A stretch of DNA of 64,000 bases from NCBI GenBank assembly GCA_013177805.1, contig JABLXU010000001.1, positions 62,001-126,000 on the forward strand. Direction: 5' to 3'. The DNA is from Candidatus Omnitrophota bacterium (lineage in GTDB: Bacteria > Hinthialibacterota > Hinthialibacteria > Hinthialibacterales > Hinthialibacteraceae). The number at the start of each line of letters is the position of its first letter. The first letter of the stretch is position 1. The notes under the pieces were generated by a model. It did not search any database. It was not told the DNA's origin and saw only the letters and a program-made list of their open reading frames with translations. A program made the translations under genes and the position numbers. Below are positions 16,594 to 25,766 of the stretch, piece after piece.

Positions 16594-19500
16594 TTAGATT
16601 TCCTGCTGTTCCGGAACCCATTTCCGCCAACCCAGAAAAGCGAAGAATCGCTTGACGGCGGCCAGGGCGTCCTCGAACGTCGCGTACACAATGGGGATGA
16701 TCACCAGGGTCAATATGGTGGAGGTCACCATGCCCCCGATGACCGCCACCGCCATGGGGGCGCGGATTTCGGCGCCTTCGCCGAATCCCAGGGCCAACGG
16801 CAAGAGGCCCATGACCGTGGTCAGGGTGGTCATAAAGATCGGACGCAGCCGGCGGCAACCGGCATGCACGATGGCTTCGGTCATATCCTGACCCATGTCG
16901 CGGCGCAAATAGTTGATGTAATCCACCAGGACTATGGCGTTGTTGACCACAATGCCGGCCAGCATGATGATGCCGATGTAGCCCATCAGGTTGAGTGTCT
17001 GGCCGGTCAGATAAAAAGCCCAGATCACCCCGATGGCTCCCAACGGCATGGTGAACATGATGACGAAGGGATGCATCAGCGATTCGAACAGCGAGGCCAT
17101 GACCATGTACACCAGGATCAAGGCCAGGATCAAGGCGAACTGCAGGCGCTCGAAGGAATCCTGGCGCCGTTCTTCTTCTCCCCCGAAGCGGATGTAGTAC
17201 CCGGGGGGCAGTTGCATCGCGCCGATTTGCCGCTGAACCGAAGCCACCGCGTCGCTGAGTTTCTGATTCTCGGCGACATCGGCCAGGACCCGGGCGATGC
17301 GCTCCTGCCCGCGGTGGATGATTTCGCGGGGGCCGGGCTTGATCTCCGCCTGGACGAGCGTGCCCAGGGTGACCGCCCGGCCGGTACCCGTGGGGATCAG
17401 GGTATCCAGCAATTCGGGAAGATTCATCTTCCCGTCGCCCAGCTGCACGCGGACGTCCTTGGTCTGATCCACGTCCTGCAGGCTGGTCGCCACCAGGCCG
17501 CGCAGCTGGCTCTGCACCAGGGTGATGAGCTGCTGTTGATCCAGGCCATATTCATTCATGAGAATCCGGTCGGGGATGAGGTGGACTTCCGGATTGCCTT
17601 CCAGGATGGTGGTGCGGACGTTAGTGACTTCGTCAATCAGGTCCATGCGGTTCTTGACCTGCAACGCCACATCGGTCAGGGTTTCCAGGCTGCGTCCCCG
17701 GATTTCCACGATGATGGCGGCCTTCTCGGAGCCGATGAGCGTGGCCAAAGAGGTTTGAGAAAGCAGGAACGTCATTTCCAGGCCGCTGATATTCACGGCC
17801 CGGGGTTCCAGGTATTCGATGATCTGGGGAACGGTCAAGGCCGCCCCCTTGCGCAGGGAAACCATCATTTCGGCGGTGTGGGAGCCTTCCGGTTCTTCAT
17901 CCACCGCCCCGGTGTCTTCCGGCTTGGGTCCGATGCGGGTAAAAATATGTTCGATGTTTTCCCCCAAATCCTGAGACAACCACCCTTCGATGATTTTGGC
18001 GGCCCGCTCGGTGCTTTCCAGGCGGGTTCCCGCCGGCATGCGCAATTTGATGATGAATTGGGATTCGGCCGCTTGGGGAATAAATTCTTGTTTCAAATCA
18101 TCCACCAGGGGATAGCAGGAAAGGCAGAGCAACACGACGACGCCAGCGACAAGGGCCCGGCGCCGCAAGGTCCACCGCAGAAATCTTGGATAAAAGCCCG
18201 TATATTCTTCCTCGGTGTTCCGGACTTGCCGCAAGAAGCGGGAACAAAGCGCGGGAATCATCATGAGGGCGACTACCAGCGAGGCCATCAGGGAAAAGAC
18301 CACGGTCAGCGCCTGCTCCTTGAACAGCTGCGCCGTCACGCCGCCCATGTAAGCGATGGGCAAAAAGACCACCACGGTGGTGAGGGTCGAGGAAGCGATC
18401 GCCGAAGCCACTTCGCCGGCGCCGGTGCGGGCGGCCTGGTGCGGCGAATCGCCGAGCTGCCGGCGGCGGAAGATGTTCTCGACCACCACGATGGCGTTGT
18501 CCACCAACATCCCGCATCCCAACGCCAGGCCGCCCAGGGTCATGATGTTGAGAGACAGGCCCATGAAATACATCAGATTGAAGGTCGCCAGAACGGAAAC
18601 AGGGATGGACAACGCGACAATCAACGTGGAGCGGATGTTCCGCAAAAACAACAGAAGAACCAGGGCGGCCAGCCCGCTCCCTTGGATGGCGTTGCTTTTC
18701 ACTTCCGAAATAGCCTGGTTGATGAAGAGCGACTGATCATAAGCGATCACCGCCGTGACATCCTGGGGAATCAGGCTGGGTTCGGAGGTGGGAGAAACCC
18801 AGCCTCCTGGACCGCCCGAGGACGGCTCCGCCCCCGAGGCACCCGCGCTCCGGGCGGCCAGGGTTTTGTCCTGACCAAGAAATTCGCGGACCGTCCGCAC
18901 CACTTCCACCGTGTTGCTGCCCGCTTCCTTGTAGAGGGAAATCCCCACACCGGGATGGCCGTCCATGTGGACCGCGTCCACCGGTTCCTGGAACCCCCAA
19001 GTCACCTCGCCGAGGTCGGTCAGGTAGATAGGCACACCGGAAGAATAGCCGACTACGGTACGGACCACTTGGTCGAGGTTCTTGATCTCGCCCACCGCCC
19101 GGATCATGTAGCGTTGATTGCCTTCTTCCACCCACCCGCCGGAAGCGCTGACATTGGCTTGATCGATGGCTTGCGCGACATTGGACAGGGTCAATCCGTA
19201 AAAATGAAGAAGTTCCGGATCCAATTGGCATTTCATTTCAGGAATCAACCCGCCGGTCACTTCGGCGCGGGCGACTCCGGGAAGGCGTTCCAGGGCGGGT
19301 CCGATGGTGCGGTAGGCCAGATAACGAACCTCCTCCAGCCCCCGGTTGCTGTAAAGTCCGAGGGTCATGATGGGCAAAGCGTTGGGATCATAGCGCAGGG
19401 TCTGGATTTCCTCGACTTCCTCGATGTTGGTGCCCTGGACGTTTTTCTTCACTTCCAGCAGGGCGAAGTCCATGTCGGTGCCCCAGGCGAAGTCGATGAT

Positions 19501-19869
19501 GATCGCGCCGGAATCCGCCCGCGAGACACTGGACACTTGGTCCACCCCTTTAATAGTGGTCAGCCGCCCTTCGAGCGGTTCGACAACGATGCGCTCGATT
19601 TCCTGGGGCGCCAGTCCCGGGGCATCGGCCTTCACGGTGATGCGGGGGGCGCGCAGGTCGGGGAAGAGGTTGGTAGGCAATTTATTGAGCGAGATCCATC
19701 CCAGCATGATTATGCCGAGAAAAAACATGCTGATGGTGACCGGATACCGCACGGCGAAGGCGGCGGCGCCCATGCCCCGCTTGGACACGCCATCCGGGGA
19801 GGCATCTTCGGGGGGGATGACGTCGCCGGGAGAGGGCATCCAGGATGCGTCTTTATTTTCACGTGTCAT
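16594..19869 (-). CDS. RND efflux pump permease (AcrB/HAE type)
   Basis: 1091 residues with the full twelve-helix RND layout: YPVTISMFFLGIIMLGWISL (first helix), porter domain, LVDNAIVVVENIFRRR in helix 4 where the proton-relay Asp is kept, helix 7 near residue 570, and the C-terminal GLLPLALGFGEGAEIRAPMA followed by VAVIGGMVTSTILTLVIIP. RND pumps exchange protons for export of drugs, lipids or metabolites and need a periplasmic adaptor and an outer-membrane channel, both present in this run. A ~40-residue Ser/Gly/Pro-rich insert near residue 340 is not typical. Unlike its paralogue downstream it has no ATPase domain. The start at 19869 has a weak ribosome site. Confidence 0.93.
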   Translation of the reverse strand: MTRENKDASWMPSPGDVIPPEDASPDGVSKRGMGAAAFAVRYPVTISMFFLGIIMLGWISLNKLPTNLFPDLRAPRITVKADAPGLAPQEIERIVVEPLEGRLTTIKGVDQVSSVSRADSGAIIIDFAWGTDMDFALLEVKKNVQGTNIEEVEEIQTLRYDPNALPIMTLGLYSNRGLEEVRYLAYRTIGPALERLPGVARAEVTGGLIPEMKCQLDPELLHFYGLTLSNVAQAIDQANVSASGGWVEEGNQRYMIRAVGEIKNLDQVVRTVVGYSSGVPIYLTDLGEVTWGFQEPVDAVHMDGHPGVGISLYKEAGSNTVEVVRTVREFLGQDKTLAARSAGASGAEPSSGGPGGWVSPTSEPSLIPQDVTAVIAYDQSLFINQAISEVKSNAIQGSGLAALVLLLFLRNIRSTLIVALSIPVSVLATFNLMYFMGLSLNIMTLGGLALGCGMLVDNAIVVVENIFRRRQLGDSPHQAARTGAGEVASAIASSTLTTVVVFLPIAYMGGVTAQLFKEQALTVVFSLMASLVVALMMIPALCSRFLRQVRNTEEEYTGFYPRFLRWTLRRRALVAGVVVLLCLSCYPLVDDLKQEFIPQAAESQFIIKLRMPAGTRLESTERAAKIIEGWLSQDLGENIEHIFTRIGPKPEDTGAVDEEPEGSHTAEMMVSLRKGAALTVPQIIEYLEPRAVNISGLEMTFLLSQTSLATLIGSEKAAIIVEIRGRSLETLTDVALQVKNRMDLIDEVTNVRTTILEGNPEVHLIPDRILMNEYGLDQQQLITLVQSQLRGLVATSLQDVDQTKDVRVQLGDGKMNLPELLDTLIPTGTGRAVTLGTLVQAEIKPGPREIIHRGQERIARVLADVAENQKLSDAVASVQRQIGAMQLPPGYYIRFGGEEERRQDSFERLQFALILALILVYMVMASLFESLMHPFVIMFTMPLGAIGVIWAFYLTGQTLNLMGYIGIIMLAGIVVNNAIVLVDYINYLRRDMGQDMTEAIVHAGCRRLRPIFMTTLTTVMGLLPLALGFGEGAEIRAPMAVAVIGGMVTSTILTLVIIPIVYATFEDALAAVKRFFAFLGWRKWVPEQQEI

Positions 19870-19910
19870 GATCGTAGTCCATATTCAGTTTCAAAGTGGC
19901 CGTATACTCC

Positions 19911-19940
19911 GTTCCGGGCATCGGCGTTCCGGGCATCGGC
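19911..19940. repeat. Perfect 15-bp tandem duplication
   Basis: GTTCCGGGCATCGGC occurs twice in direct succession between the RND gene start and the upstream permease stop. It is non-coding and probably a slippage product. Confidence 0.85.
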
Positions 19941-19953
19941 GGTTGAAAACCTC

Positions 19954-20922
19954 TCACGTGAACCATTCCGCCGTGCGCCGGAGCCGGCGGAACAAATAAT
20001 CGAGAACAAAACCCACCAAGGCCAAAACAAAAAACCGGTTCAGGATCAAGGGCATGCAAGGCGATATCTTGCCGAATACATACGAGAGTGCGGACGATAC
20101 AGTGGAAAAAATCAGGGTATGGATCGATAAAAGCGAAACCGCGGTTTCCGGGCGCGGCGGTCCGCCCCGGAGCGCCGGGGGAGCGGCCGGCAAGGTATGG
20201 TAGAAAATTTGAACCGGCCCCAGTTGTTGAAGCCAATAGAAATGGATACCGAAAATCAACAGCGCCACCAGCCCGGCCGCCATGCTGTGGCGGGTAAAGG
20301 TGGAAATCAGCACCGTCACGGCCCCAATGGCGAACGATGAAGTAACCACGAGTGGAACAATCCACCACCGGCCTTCGGTATAGGCGGCGTATTGGCTGAA
20401 AAAGAACACCACAGCCGTGCACAGCACCCATTGCCAGAACGTGATGGTGAGCAGTTGGATCACGATCAAAGAGCTGCGCCGGATGGGTTGGCTCCAGAGA
20501 ATCTCCAAGGTGTCTTCATCCCGCTCCCGGGGCAGTAAGCTCATGGTAAGTAAAATGGTCACGACGCTGAAATATAAATAACAGTAGTAGAGCAAATCCC
20601 GGGGATTGTCCGCCAGGTTGCGCGAAACCACCCAGCCGAAAAAAACGAACGCGCCGGCCAGCGAAAGCGCCACTTCAACATGCAGAATCCGCCGCGTGGT
20701 ATAGAGAAACAACTTGATCCAATATCCGGCCTCCCACCACGCGGCTTGGACGCCGTTTTGGATGAGGCGGGAGGTGTTGTTCCATCTTCGCCGGAACCGC
20801 CGGAATCTGCCCTCGCGGGCCGCGGGCGCGTACGGCTTTTCGGCTGCATGTTGGATCCCATCCATCATGATTTCCATGACCGTCTGGTTCTGAATTCTTC
20901 TCTCCGGTGGTTCTAATCCCAT
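19954..20922 (-). CDS. ABC-2 type permease
   Basis: 322 residues with six predicted membrane segments after a ~70-residue basic cytoplasmic N terminus (FRRFRRRW). Landmarks are LHVEVALSLAGAFVFFGWVV, then LPRERDEDTLEILWSQPIRR, the typical amphipathic coupling segment of ABC-2 permeases that precedes the second membrane helix, and a C-terminal FFVLALVGFVLDYLFRR. It follows the ATPase gene by 47 bases and precedes the RND gene by 84, so ATPase plus permease form one ABC unit within the run. Substrate unknown. The ATG at 20922 has GGGGAAG upstream. Confidence 0.85.
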   Translation of the reverse strand: MGLEPPERRIQNQTVMEIMMDGIQHAAEKPYAPAAREGRFRRFRRRWNNTSRLIQNGVQAAWWEAGYWIKLFLYTTRRILHVEVALSLAGAFVFFGWVVSRNLADNPRDLLYYCYLYFSVVTILLTMSLLPRERDEDTLEILWSQPIRRSSLIVIQLLTITFWQWVLCTAVVFFFSQYAAYTEGRWWIVPLVVTSSFAIGAVTVLISTFTRHSMAAGLVALLIFGIHFYWLQQLGPVQIFYHTLPAAPPALRGGPPRPETAVSLLSIHTLIFSTVSSALSYVFGKISPCMPLILNRFFVLALVGFVLDYLFRRLRRTAEWFT

Positions 20923-20969
20923 CCAACTTCCCCAATAGAACTACCAAACAAATCGTATCAGGTTGTCCA

Positions 20970-21848
20970 TCAGGCCGCCTGCCGGACGGTTTCCAGGAAA
21001 TGGACGTAGGCGTCTTCCAGGTTGGGCATCACCGGCCGGGCGTTGTCCCGGGGGGGAGTGGGGGAAACCACCCGGAAGCATATTCCGTTCATTTTTTCGC
21101 AAATGGACACGAGATTCGGCCGGGAGGCAAAGTGCTCCACCTCGTCGTGCGAACCGAAAAATTCCCAGGTTTTTCCCTGGACGGCGCGGATGAACGCCGT
21201 GGGGGAACCTTGAAACCGCAGGCGGCCCTCATGCAGCAAAGCCAGCTGATTGCATGTCTCCTCGACATCCTTCACGATATGGGTGGAGAGGATCACTACG
21301 CGGCCCTGTCCCAGTTCGAAGAGCAGATTGCGGAAATGTACCCGCTCTTCGGGATCGAGCCCCGCCGTGGGTTCATCCACAATGATCAGTTTCGGATGGC
21401 CGAGCAGCGCCTGCGCGATCCCCACCCGCCGCAGCATGCCTCCCGAGAAAGTCTTGAGGCGTTTGTGGGCCACGCCGCCGAGCCGCACTTGGGCGAGCAA
21501 TTCGTTCACGTGGCGCTTCAATTCCCTGCCCCGCAAGCCGCGCAAGCCGCCCAGGTATTCCAAAAATTCCACGGCCTTCAGTTCGGGGAAAAAGCCGAAA
21601 AACTGCGGCAGGTAGCCCACCTGAGAGCGGATTTGGTCCGGATGTTTGCGGATGTCGCATCCATCAATCCACACTTGGCCGCGGGTGGGCTCCAGCAAGA
21701 GAGTGAGAATCTCCATCAGGGTGGTCTTCCCTGCGCCGTTGGGGCCCAGCAGGCCGAAAAGCCCTTCCTGGATGTGGAGATCCAGATCAAGAAGAGCTTC
21801 CTTTCCGTCGGGGTAGATTTTGGTCAATCCTTGGCAAATCACATCCAT
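20970..21848 (-). CDS. ABC transporter ATP-binding protein
   Basis: 292 residues: A-loop LTKIYPDG, Walker A GPNGAGKTT (~residue 35), Q-loop LPQFFGFF, signature FSGGMLRR, Walker B LIIVDEPTAGLDP, switch His in STHIVKD, and a ~60-residue C-terminal extension ending NLEDAYVHFLE. It is a paralogue of the ATPase domain fused to the second RND pump: both share SGGM(L/M)RR, VDEPT-GLDP-ERV-FRN, RVVILSTHIV and a KTWEF/KVWEF segment. It is 47 bases upstream of the ABC-2 permease gene. A good GGGGAG ribosome site is present. Confidence 0.95.
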   Translation of the reverse strand: MDVICQGLTKIYPDGKEALLDLDLHIQEGLFGLLGPNGAGKTTLMEILTLLLEPTRGQVWIDGCDIRKHPDQIRSQVGYLPQFFGFFPELKAVEFLEYLGGLRGLRGRELKRHVNELLAQVRLGGVAHKRLKTFSGGMLRRVGIAQALLGHPKLIIVDEPTAGLDPEERVHFRNLLFELGQGRVVILSTHIVKDVEETCNQLALLHEGRLRFQGSPTAFIRAVQGKTWEFFGSHDEVEHFASRPNLVSICEKMNGICFRVVSPTPPRDNARPVMPNLEDAYVHFLETVRQAA

Positions 21849-22047
21849 GCCGAAATGCTCCCCGAAAGGGTTGCTTGGCGCCCGCCGCGTTCGGATTCCC
21901 GCCAGACGGGGAGACGGACCGGTTCGCCAGCGTCAAGAAAAACGGGTTTTCAAGGAACCGGTGTTTCCGGAACGCCGATGAAAACCCGCCGTTCGTATGC
22001 CTGATAGAGCCGGATGTTCATAGAATCCGGCTGTATTCGGTATGCCT

Positions 22048-23508
22048 TTATTCCACCGGTTCGGTCAGGCGTTCCACATCCATTTCTTCCCGGAGGGTGA
22101 CATTGACATCCACGCCATTCGTCAGGGTTTCGTATCCCAACACCACCAGGAGGTCGCCCGCCTGCAATCCATCGACGATTTCAACCTGTTCCCGGTTCTC
22201 GATCCCCAACGTGATCACCCGCTCTTCCGCGATGAACGGGATATCCTGCCAGGTCGCGGATTCTCGCGGAGAAAGGGATGGACGTCCCGCCTCTGTGGCT
22301 TCCGGCAGCAGATCCGATGCCATGGCGAGTCTCTCCATCCCGCCTGCCATCACCAACTGCTTGGCCCGGTTGTCCGGTTCCGGAGCGATGGGCAGTTCAT
22401 TGGTGGCGCCCGGAGTCTCCTCCAGCGTTTTTTCTTTCACGACATACACCACCTGGCGGTTGTTTCGAAGCAGGACCAGTTCGCGGGGGATGCTGATGGC
22501 GTCGAGCCGCTCATCGGTGATGATGCGGGCTTTGGCGAACATGCCCGGCCGCAATTCGTGGTTGGGATTATCCAACAACACGTTCACCGTATACGTGCGG
22601 GTGTTGGCATTTAACGCGGTGGAAATTTCCGCCACGGTCCCCTTGTAGAGGGTACCCACCCGGGAGTAGATTTCCACTTCCACATTCTGTCCGATCTTAA
22701 CCTCTTCCAAATCTTTGGCGGGAACATCAAGCGCCGCGTGCACTTGATCGATGTTGGCGAGGCGGAAGAGAACAGTCCCACTGCCCACCGTCTGGCCGTT
22801 GAGCAAAGTCAAGTCGGTTTCGCCTCCCTGTTTTTGCGAAGTGGAAACACTTTGCTTGGCCGGCAGCAACACCCCGTCGAAAGGCGCCAGAATGGGCACT
22901 TTTTCCAGTTCCTGCTTCATTTTTTGCAGGGTCATGCGGCGGGACTCGATGTTGCGCAAGGTGTTTTGGTATTGGTTTTCCTGTTGGATGCGCCTCAAGA
23001 TGGCCTGGTCATATTCGTATTTGGAAATCGCGCCCCGTGCGTACATGGCCTTTCTGAATTCCTCATCCTTGTAAGCCTGCATCAAACTGGCGCTGGCGGG
23101 ACGGACGCTCTCCTCGGCGAGCCGCAATTGCAGTTCCGCCTCGTTGATGTTCAAAGTCAGTTCCCGGTCGTCCATGCGGGCCAAGACATTGCCTTTCTTG
23201 ACTTCATCCCCTTCCAGCCATCGTTGGGTGAAATAAATCCGGCCGGTCATTTCGGGTTTGATCTCGATTTCCTTGATTGGCACGATGGTCCCGACAGCCT
23301 GCAGATAAGCATACATCCGCCCCCGGTGAACGGGCTGGACGGTCACAGGAATCTTGAATTTGGGTTTTTCCGGTTTGCCGAAAGCACCGGGATTGTCCGC
23401 TTTCCCGGCCGTCCCCGCGCTTTGAACAGGTTCCCGATTCGAGCCACAGCCGCATATCAGAGAGATCCCCACAATCAGCAACAGGCAAGACTGAGTCAAT
23501 TTCACCAT
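22048..23508 (-). CDS. RND-type periplasmic adaptor lipoprotein (HlyD/MFP family)
   Basis: 486 residues. The N terminus is a lipoprotein signal with ISLICGC, Cys after a small residue, so it is probably lipid-anchored on the periplasmic side. After residue ~55 come the adaptor domains in order: VQPVHRGRMYAYLQAVGTI (barrel), a lipoyl half with ARMDDRELTLNINEAEL, a long alpha-helical hairpin (~110-190), then the second lipoyl half (ILAPFDGVLL) and beta-barrel (NVEVEIYS). An extra Glu/Pro-rich ~60-residue insertion occurs near residue 370. Adaptors link RND or ABC pumps to TolC channels. It is the first gene of the run and the only adaptor, so it would have to serve all pumps. The ATPase gene starts 199 bases downstream. 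Confidence 0.93.
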   Translation of the reverse strand: MVKLTQSCLLLIVGISLICGCGSNREPVQSAGTAGKADNPGAFGKPEKPKFKIPVTVQPVHRGRMYAYLQAVGTIVPIKEIEIKPEMTGRIYFTQRWLEGDEVKKGNVLARMDDRELTLNINEAELQLRLAEESVRPASASLMQAYKDEEFRKAMYARGAISKYEYDQAILRRIQQENQYQNTLRNIESRRMTLQKMKQELEKVPILAPFDGVLLPAKQSVSTSQKQGGETDLTLLNGQTVGSGTVLFRLANIDQVHAALDVPAKDLEEVKIGQNVEVEIYSRVGTLYKGTVAEISTALNANTRTYTVNVLLDNPNHELRPGMFAKARIITDERLDAISIPRELVLLRNNRQVVYVVKEKTLEETPGATNELPIAPEPDNRAKQLVMAGGMERLAMASDLLPEATEAGRPSLSPRESATWQDIPFIAEERVITLGIENREQVEIVDGLQAGDLLVVLGYETLTNGVDVNVTLREEMDVERLTEPVE

Positions 23509-23758
23509 GGCATCTCAAATCCTAAAGTGATTCTTCTCTTTCATCCTTGGAATCGCTTTTCCCCAGGCAAGCCGGTACGCCCGCCACTTGAATTCTACCC
23601 GTTTTTCTTCGGTTCACACATCCAGACAGATGTATCCATTTTATAATAATACGTTTCATTCTCTCCACCGGTTTATTGCACTCAAAGAAAAACAAGCGCT
23701 TTCACGATGAATTTTGATTTTTCCTCAATCTATTGCATTGCCTCTATTTTTCCCGCAT

Positions 23759-24487
23759 CTATCTTTCCCGCCCTCCGGCCGTTTCCATGAAAAAATTCTC
23801 ATAAAGGCGATCCGCCGTCCGGCTCATGGCCTCCGGCCAGGGGCGCTCCGTCTCCGCCAGGATTTGAAAGGCGGCGGATTTTTCCCCGCTTTCAAGAGCC
23901 GGCGCGTACGCTTCCACCCACTTCCGGGCCGTGGAAGACGTTACTTCGATATGGAACTGCAACCCGAAAAACCGGTTTTTATAACTGAACGCCTGGTTCC
24001 GGCATCTCGGCGACCAAGCCAAATGAGAGGCGTTTGCAGGAATATCAAAGGTATCTCCATGCCATTGAAAAACAGGGATGAACGGCTCGATCCCGGCAAA
24101 CAGTGGACTCCTTCGGCCCGCAGGCGTCAATTCCACCGTCATCCGTCCGATCTCACTCCACGCGTTTTTCCATACCCGCGCTCCTAACACCGTAGCCAAC
24201 AGTTGACTGCCCAGGCAGATCCCCAGAATCGGGATATCCTCTTCCACGCATTTCGCCAAAAAACGTTTTTCATCCCTTAGGAAGGGATACCGTTCCTCTT
24301 CCTCCACGTTCATCGGCCCTCCGAGCGGCACCACCGCGCTGAATTCCCGAGGATCCCGGGGGACCGGAACTTCAGCATATATGTCACGGATTTCATAAGG
24401 AATGTTCCTTTTTTGGAGGAACAATTCCATCGTTTCCGGACCTTCCAACGAGATATTCTTCAAGAATAGAACCGGTTTCATAGCCAT
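23759..24487 (-). CDS. Class I glutamine amidotransferase-like protein
   Basis: 242 residues from ATG 24487. All three parts of the class I triad are visible: nucleophile Cys in GICLGSQLLA (~residue 90), and His and Glu in LQFHIEVT (~residue 180), with the FQWHGDTF segment between. This enzyme family hydrolyses glutamine to supply ammonia, or acts on gamma-glutamyl compounds. It lacks a synthase domain and a partner gene, so the acceptor is unknown; resemblance is to stand-alone GMP-synthase-like amidotransferases. The open frame continues upstream of 24487 but the family N terminus (MKPVLFLKNI) begins here. No operon partner: 250-base spacers lie on either side. Confidence 0.85.
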   Translation of the reverse strand: MAMKPVLFLKNISLEGPETMELFLQKRNIPYEIRDIYAEVPVPRDPREFSAVVPLGGPMNVEEEERYPFLRDEKRFLAKCVEEDIPILGICLGSQLLATVLGARVWKNAWSEIGRMTVELTPAGRRSPLFAGIEPFIPVFQWHGDTFDIPANASHLAWSPRCRNQAFSYKNRFFGLQFHIEVTSSTARKWVEAYAPALESGEKSAAFQILAETERPWPEAMSRTADRLYENFFMETAGGRER

Positions 24488-24801
24488 AACCCATTCCGTT
24501 TGTTCAACCTCCAATTGAAGACGGAATGAAACCTGTATACAAGGCATCACTTCATCCGGCCCCTCCCGGGAAAAAATCCTTCCCCTGAAACACAACTGGA
24601 AATTCTTTCCCCCGGTCCGGGCAATCCACCCAGGAGGAATTATGCATTTCTCGAACTGCTTATAAGTTTGTACGCAAATAACGGAAATGAGGCATCATGA
24701 TGGGCTGAACCGTATGGATTTAGTGAGGAAAAGCACCTGGAAGAGGATAACCAAAGGAATGGAAGAGACGAAATAAAGCCCCGGCACATTCCCCGATGTA
24801 G

Positions 24802-24819
24802 AAAAAAACCGTCGGTTTA
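24802..24819 (-). terminator. Weak Rho-independent terminator after NagB-like gene
   Basis: On the minus strand AAACC-GAC-GGTTT directly follows the stop codon and is followed by a run of seven T. The stem is only 5-6 bp and AT-rich at its base, so strength is doubtful. Confidence 0.4.
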
Positions 24820-25587
24820 TTGCAGTCCCGAGGCGGCAGGAACATCCAGCCAAAGTGTCACATTCGGCGACGTTCGTAAGATCGAGGCCGGACAAGCGGT
24901 GCTGACCGGGCCTTGCACGGCGTTTTTTACAGCCTCCGCTTTGCGTTCATCGGGGACCACGCAACTGATGATCCGGCTCCGCAGGATGGCGGGAACCGTC
25001 AGGGTAATTGCTTGGCGGGGGACAGCGTCCAGGGTGGGAAACCAACCTTCGCCGAGTTGTTGCCGGCGGCAGGCTTCGTCCAAATCCACCACCTTCACCC
25101 AGAGAGGATCGTGAAAATCCGCCACGGGAGGATCGTTGAAAGCGATATGCCCGTTTTCGCCAATGCCAATGCAGGCCAAGTCAATATCTTTCTCCAACAA
25201 AAGACGGGTGTACCGCTGGCATTCCTGCTCCAAATCGGCGGCTGTGCCATCCAGCAGATGCACTGCTCCGGGTTGGACCGGATCGAAAAGACGTTCCCGA
25301 AGATAGCGGCGGAAACTGGCGGGATGCGTATCGGGAATGCCCACGTACTCATCCAGATGAAACGCTTCCACGTGAGCCCAGGCGATGGCCTTCTTCACCA
25401 AAGTATCCAAAAACTCGAATTGGGATGCCCCGGTGGCGAAAAGAACCCGCGCCCGGCCCCGCGCGCCGATTGCGTCGTGGATCACGCCGGCCACGTATTC
25501 CGCGGCCGCCTCGCCGAGTTGATTTTTGTCAGAATATATCCGGACCCGCATCTGGTCCACTTGAAACGCACGGATTTCATGGTTCAT
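24817..25587 (-). CDS. nagB: Glucosamine-6-phosphate deaminase-like protein
   Basis: About 256 residues of the NagB/RpiA/SugarP-isomerase fold. Landmarks: LFATGASQFEFL (phosphate-binding loop), FHLDEYVG (family signature, residues ~75-82), and IGIGENGHIAFNDP (active-site segment). NagB converts glucosamine-6-phosphate to fructose-6-phosphate and ammonia, the entry of amino sugars into glycolysis. It is shorter and more divergent than E. coli NagB and the active-site Asp of ...NDGHIAFNEP is Asn here, as in some other family members, so a related sugar-phosphate isomerase role is possible. The ATG at 25587 is preferred over the TTG at 25599. A short poly-T hairpin follows the gene. Confidence 0.8.
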   Translation of the reverse strand: MNHEIRAFQVDQMRVRIYSDKNQLGEAAAEYVAGVIHDAIGARGRARVLFATGASQFEFLDTLVKKAIAWAHVEAFHLDEYVGIPDTHPASFRRYLRERLFDPVQPGAVHLLDGTAADLEQECQRYTRLLLEKDIDLACIGIGENGHIAFNDPPVADFHDPLWVKVVDLDEACRRQQLGEGWFPTLDAVPRQAITLTVPAILRSRIISCVVPDERKAEAVKNAVQGPVSTACPASILRTSPNVTLWLDVPAASGLQ

Positions 25588-25766
25588 AGGATTGGCCAAC
25601 CTTGTTTTCTATTCCTGATACTGTTTTTTTTCACACCGTTTTTTAACACCGGCCCGCCCGGAAACCGGCCCCTGCCTTGTTTGATTCATCCTACCCGATT
25701 TCAATCGGTTTCCAAATGGAGAGGAACACGCCCGGGAGCGGATGGCACAGGCAGCCACGGGATTAA

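Noticed and set aside
16531..20130. 1199-residue open frame antisense to the RND and permease genes
   Set aside because: Low-complexity His/Gly/Gln/Asp-rich translation typical of antisense reading of GC-rich genes, no family resemblance, and no ribosome site.
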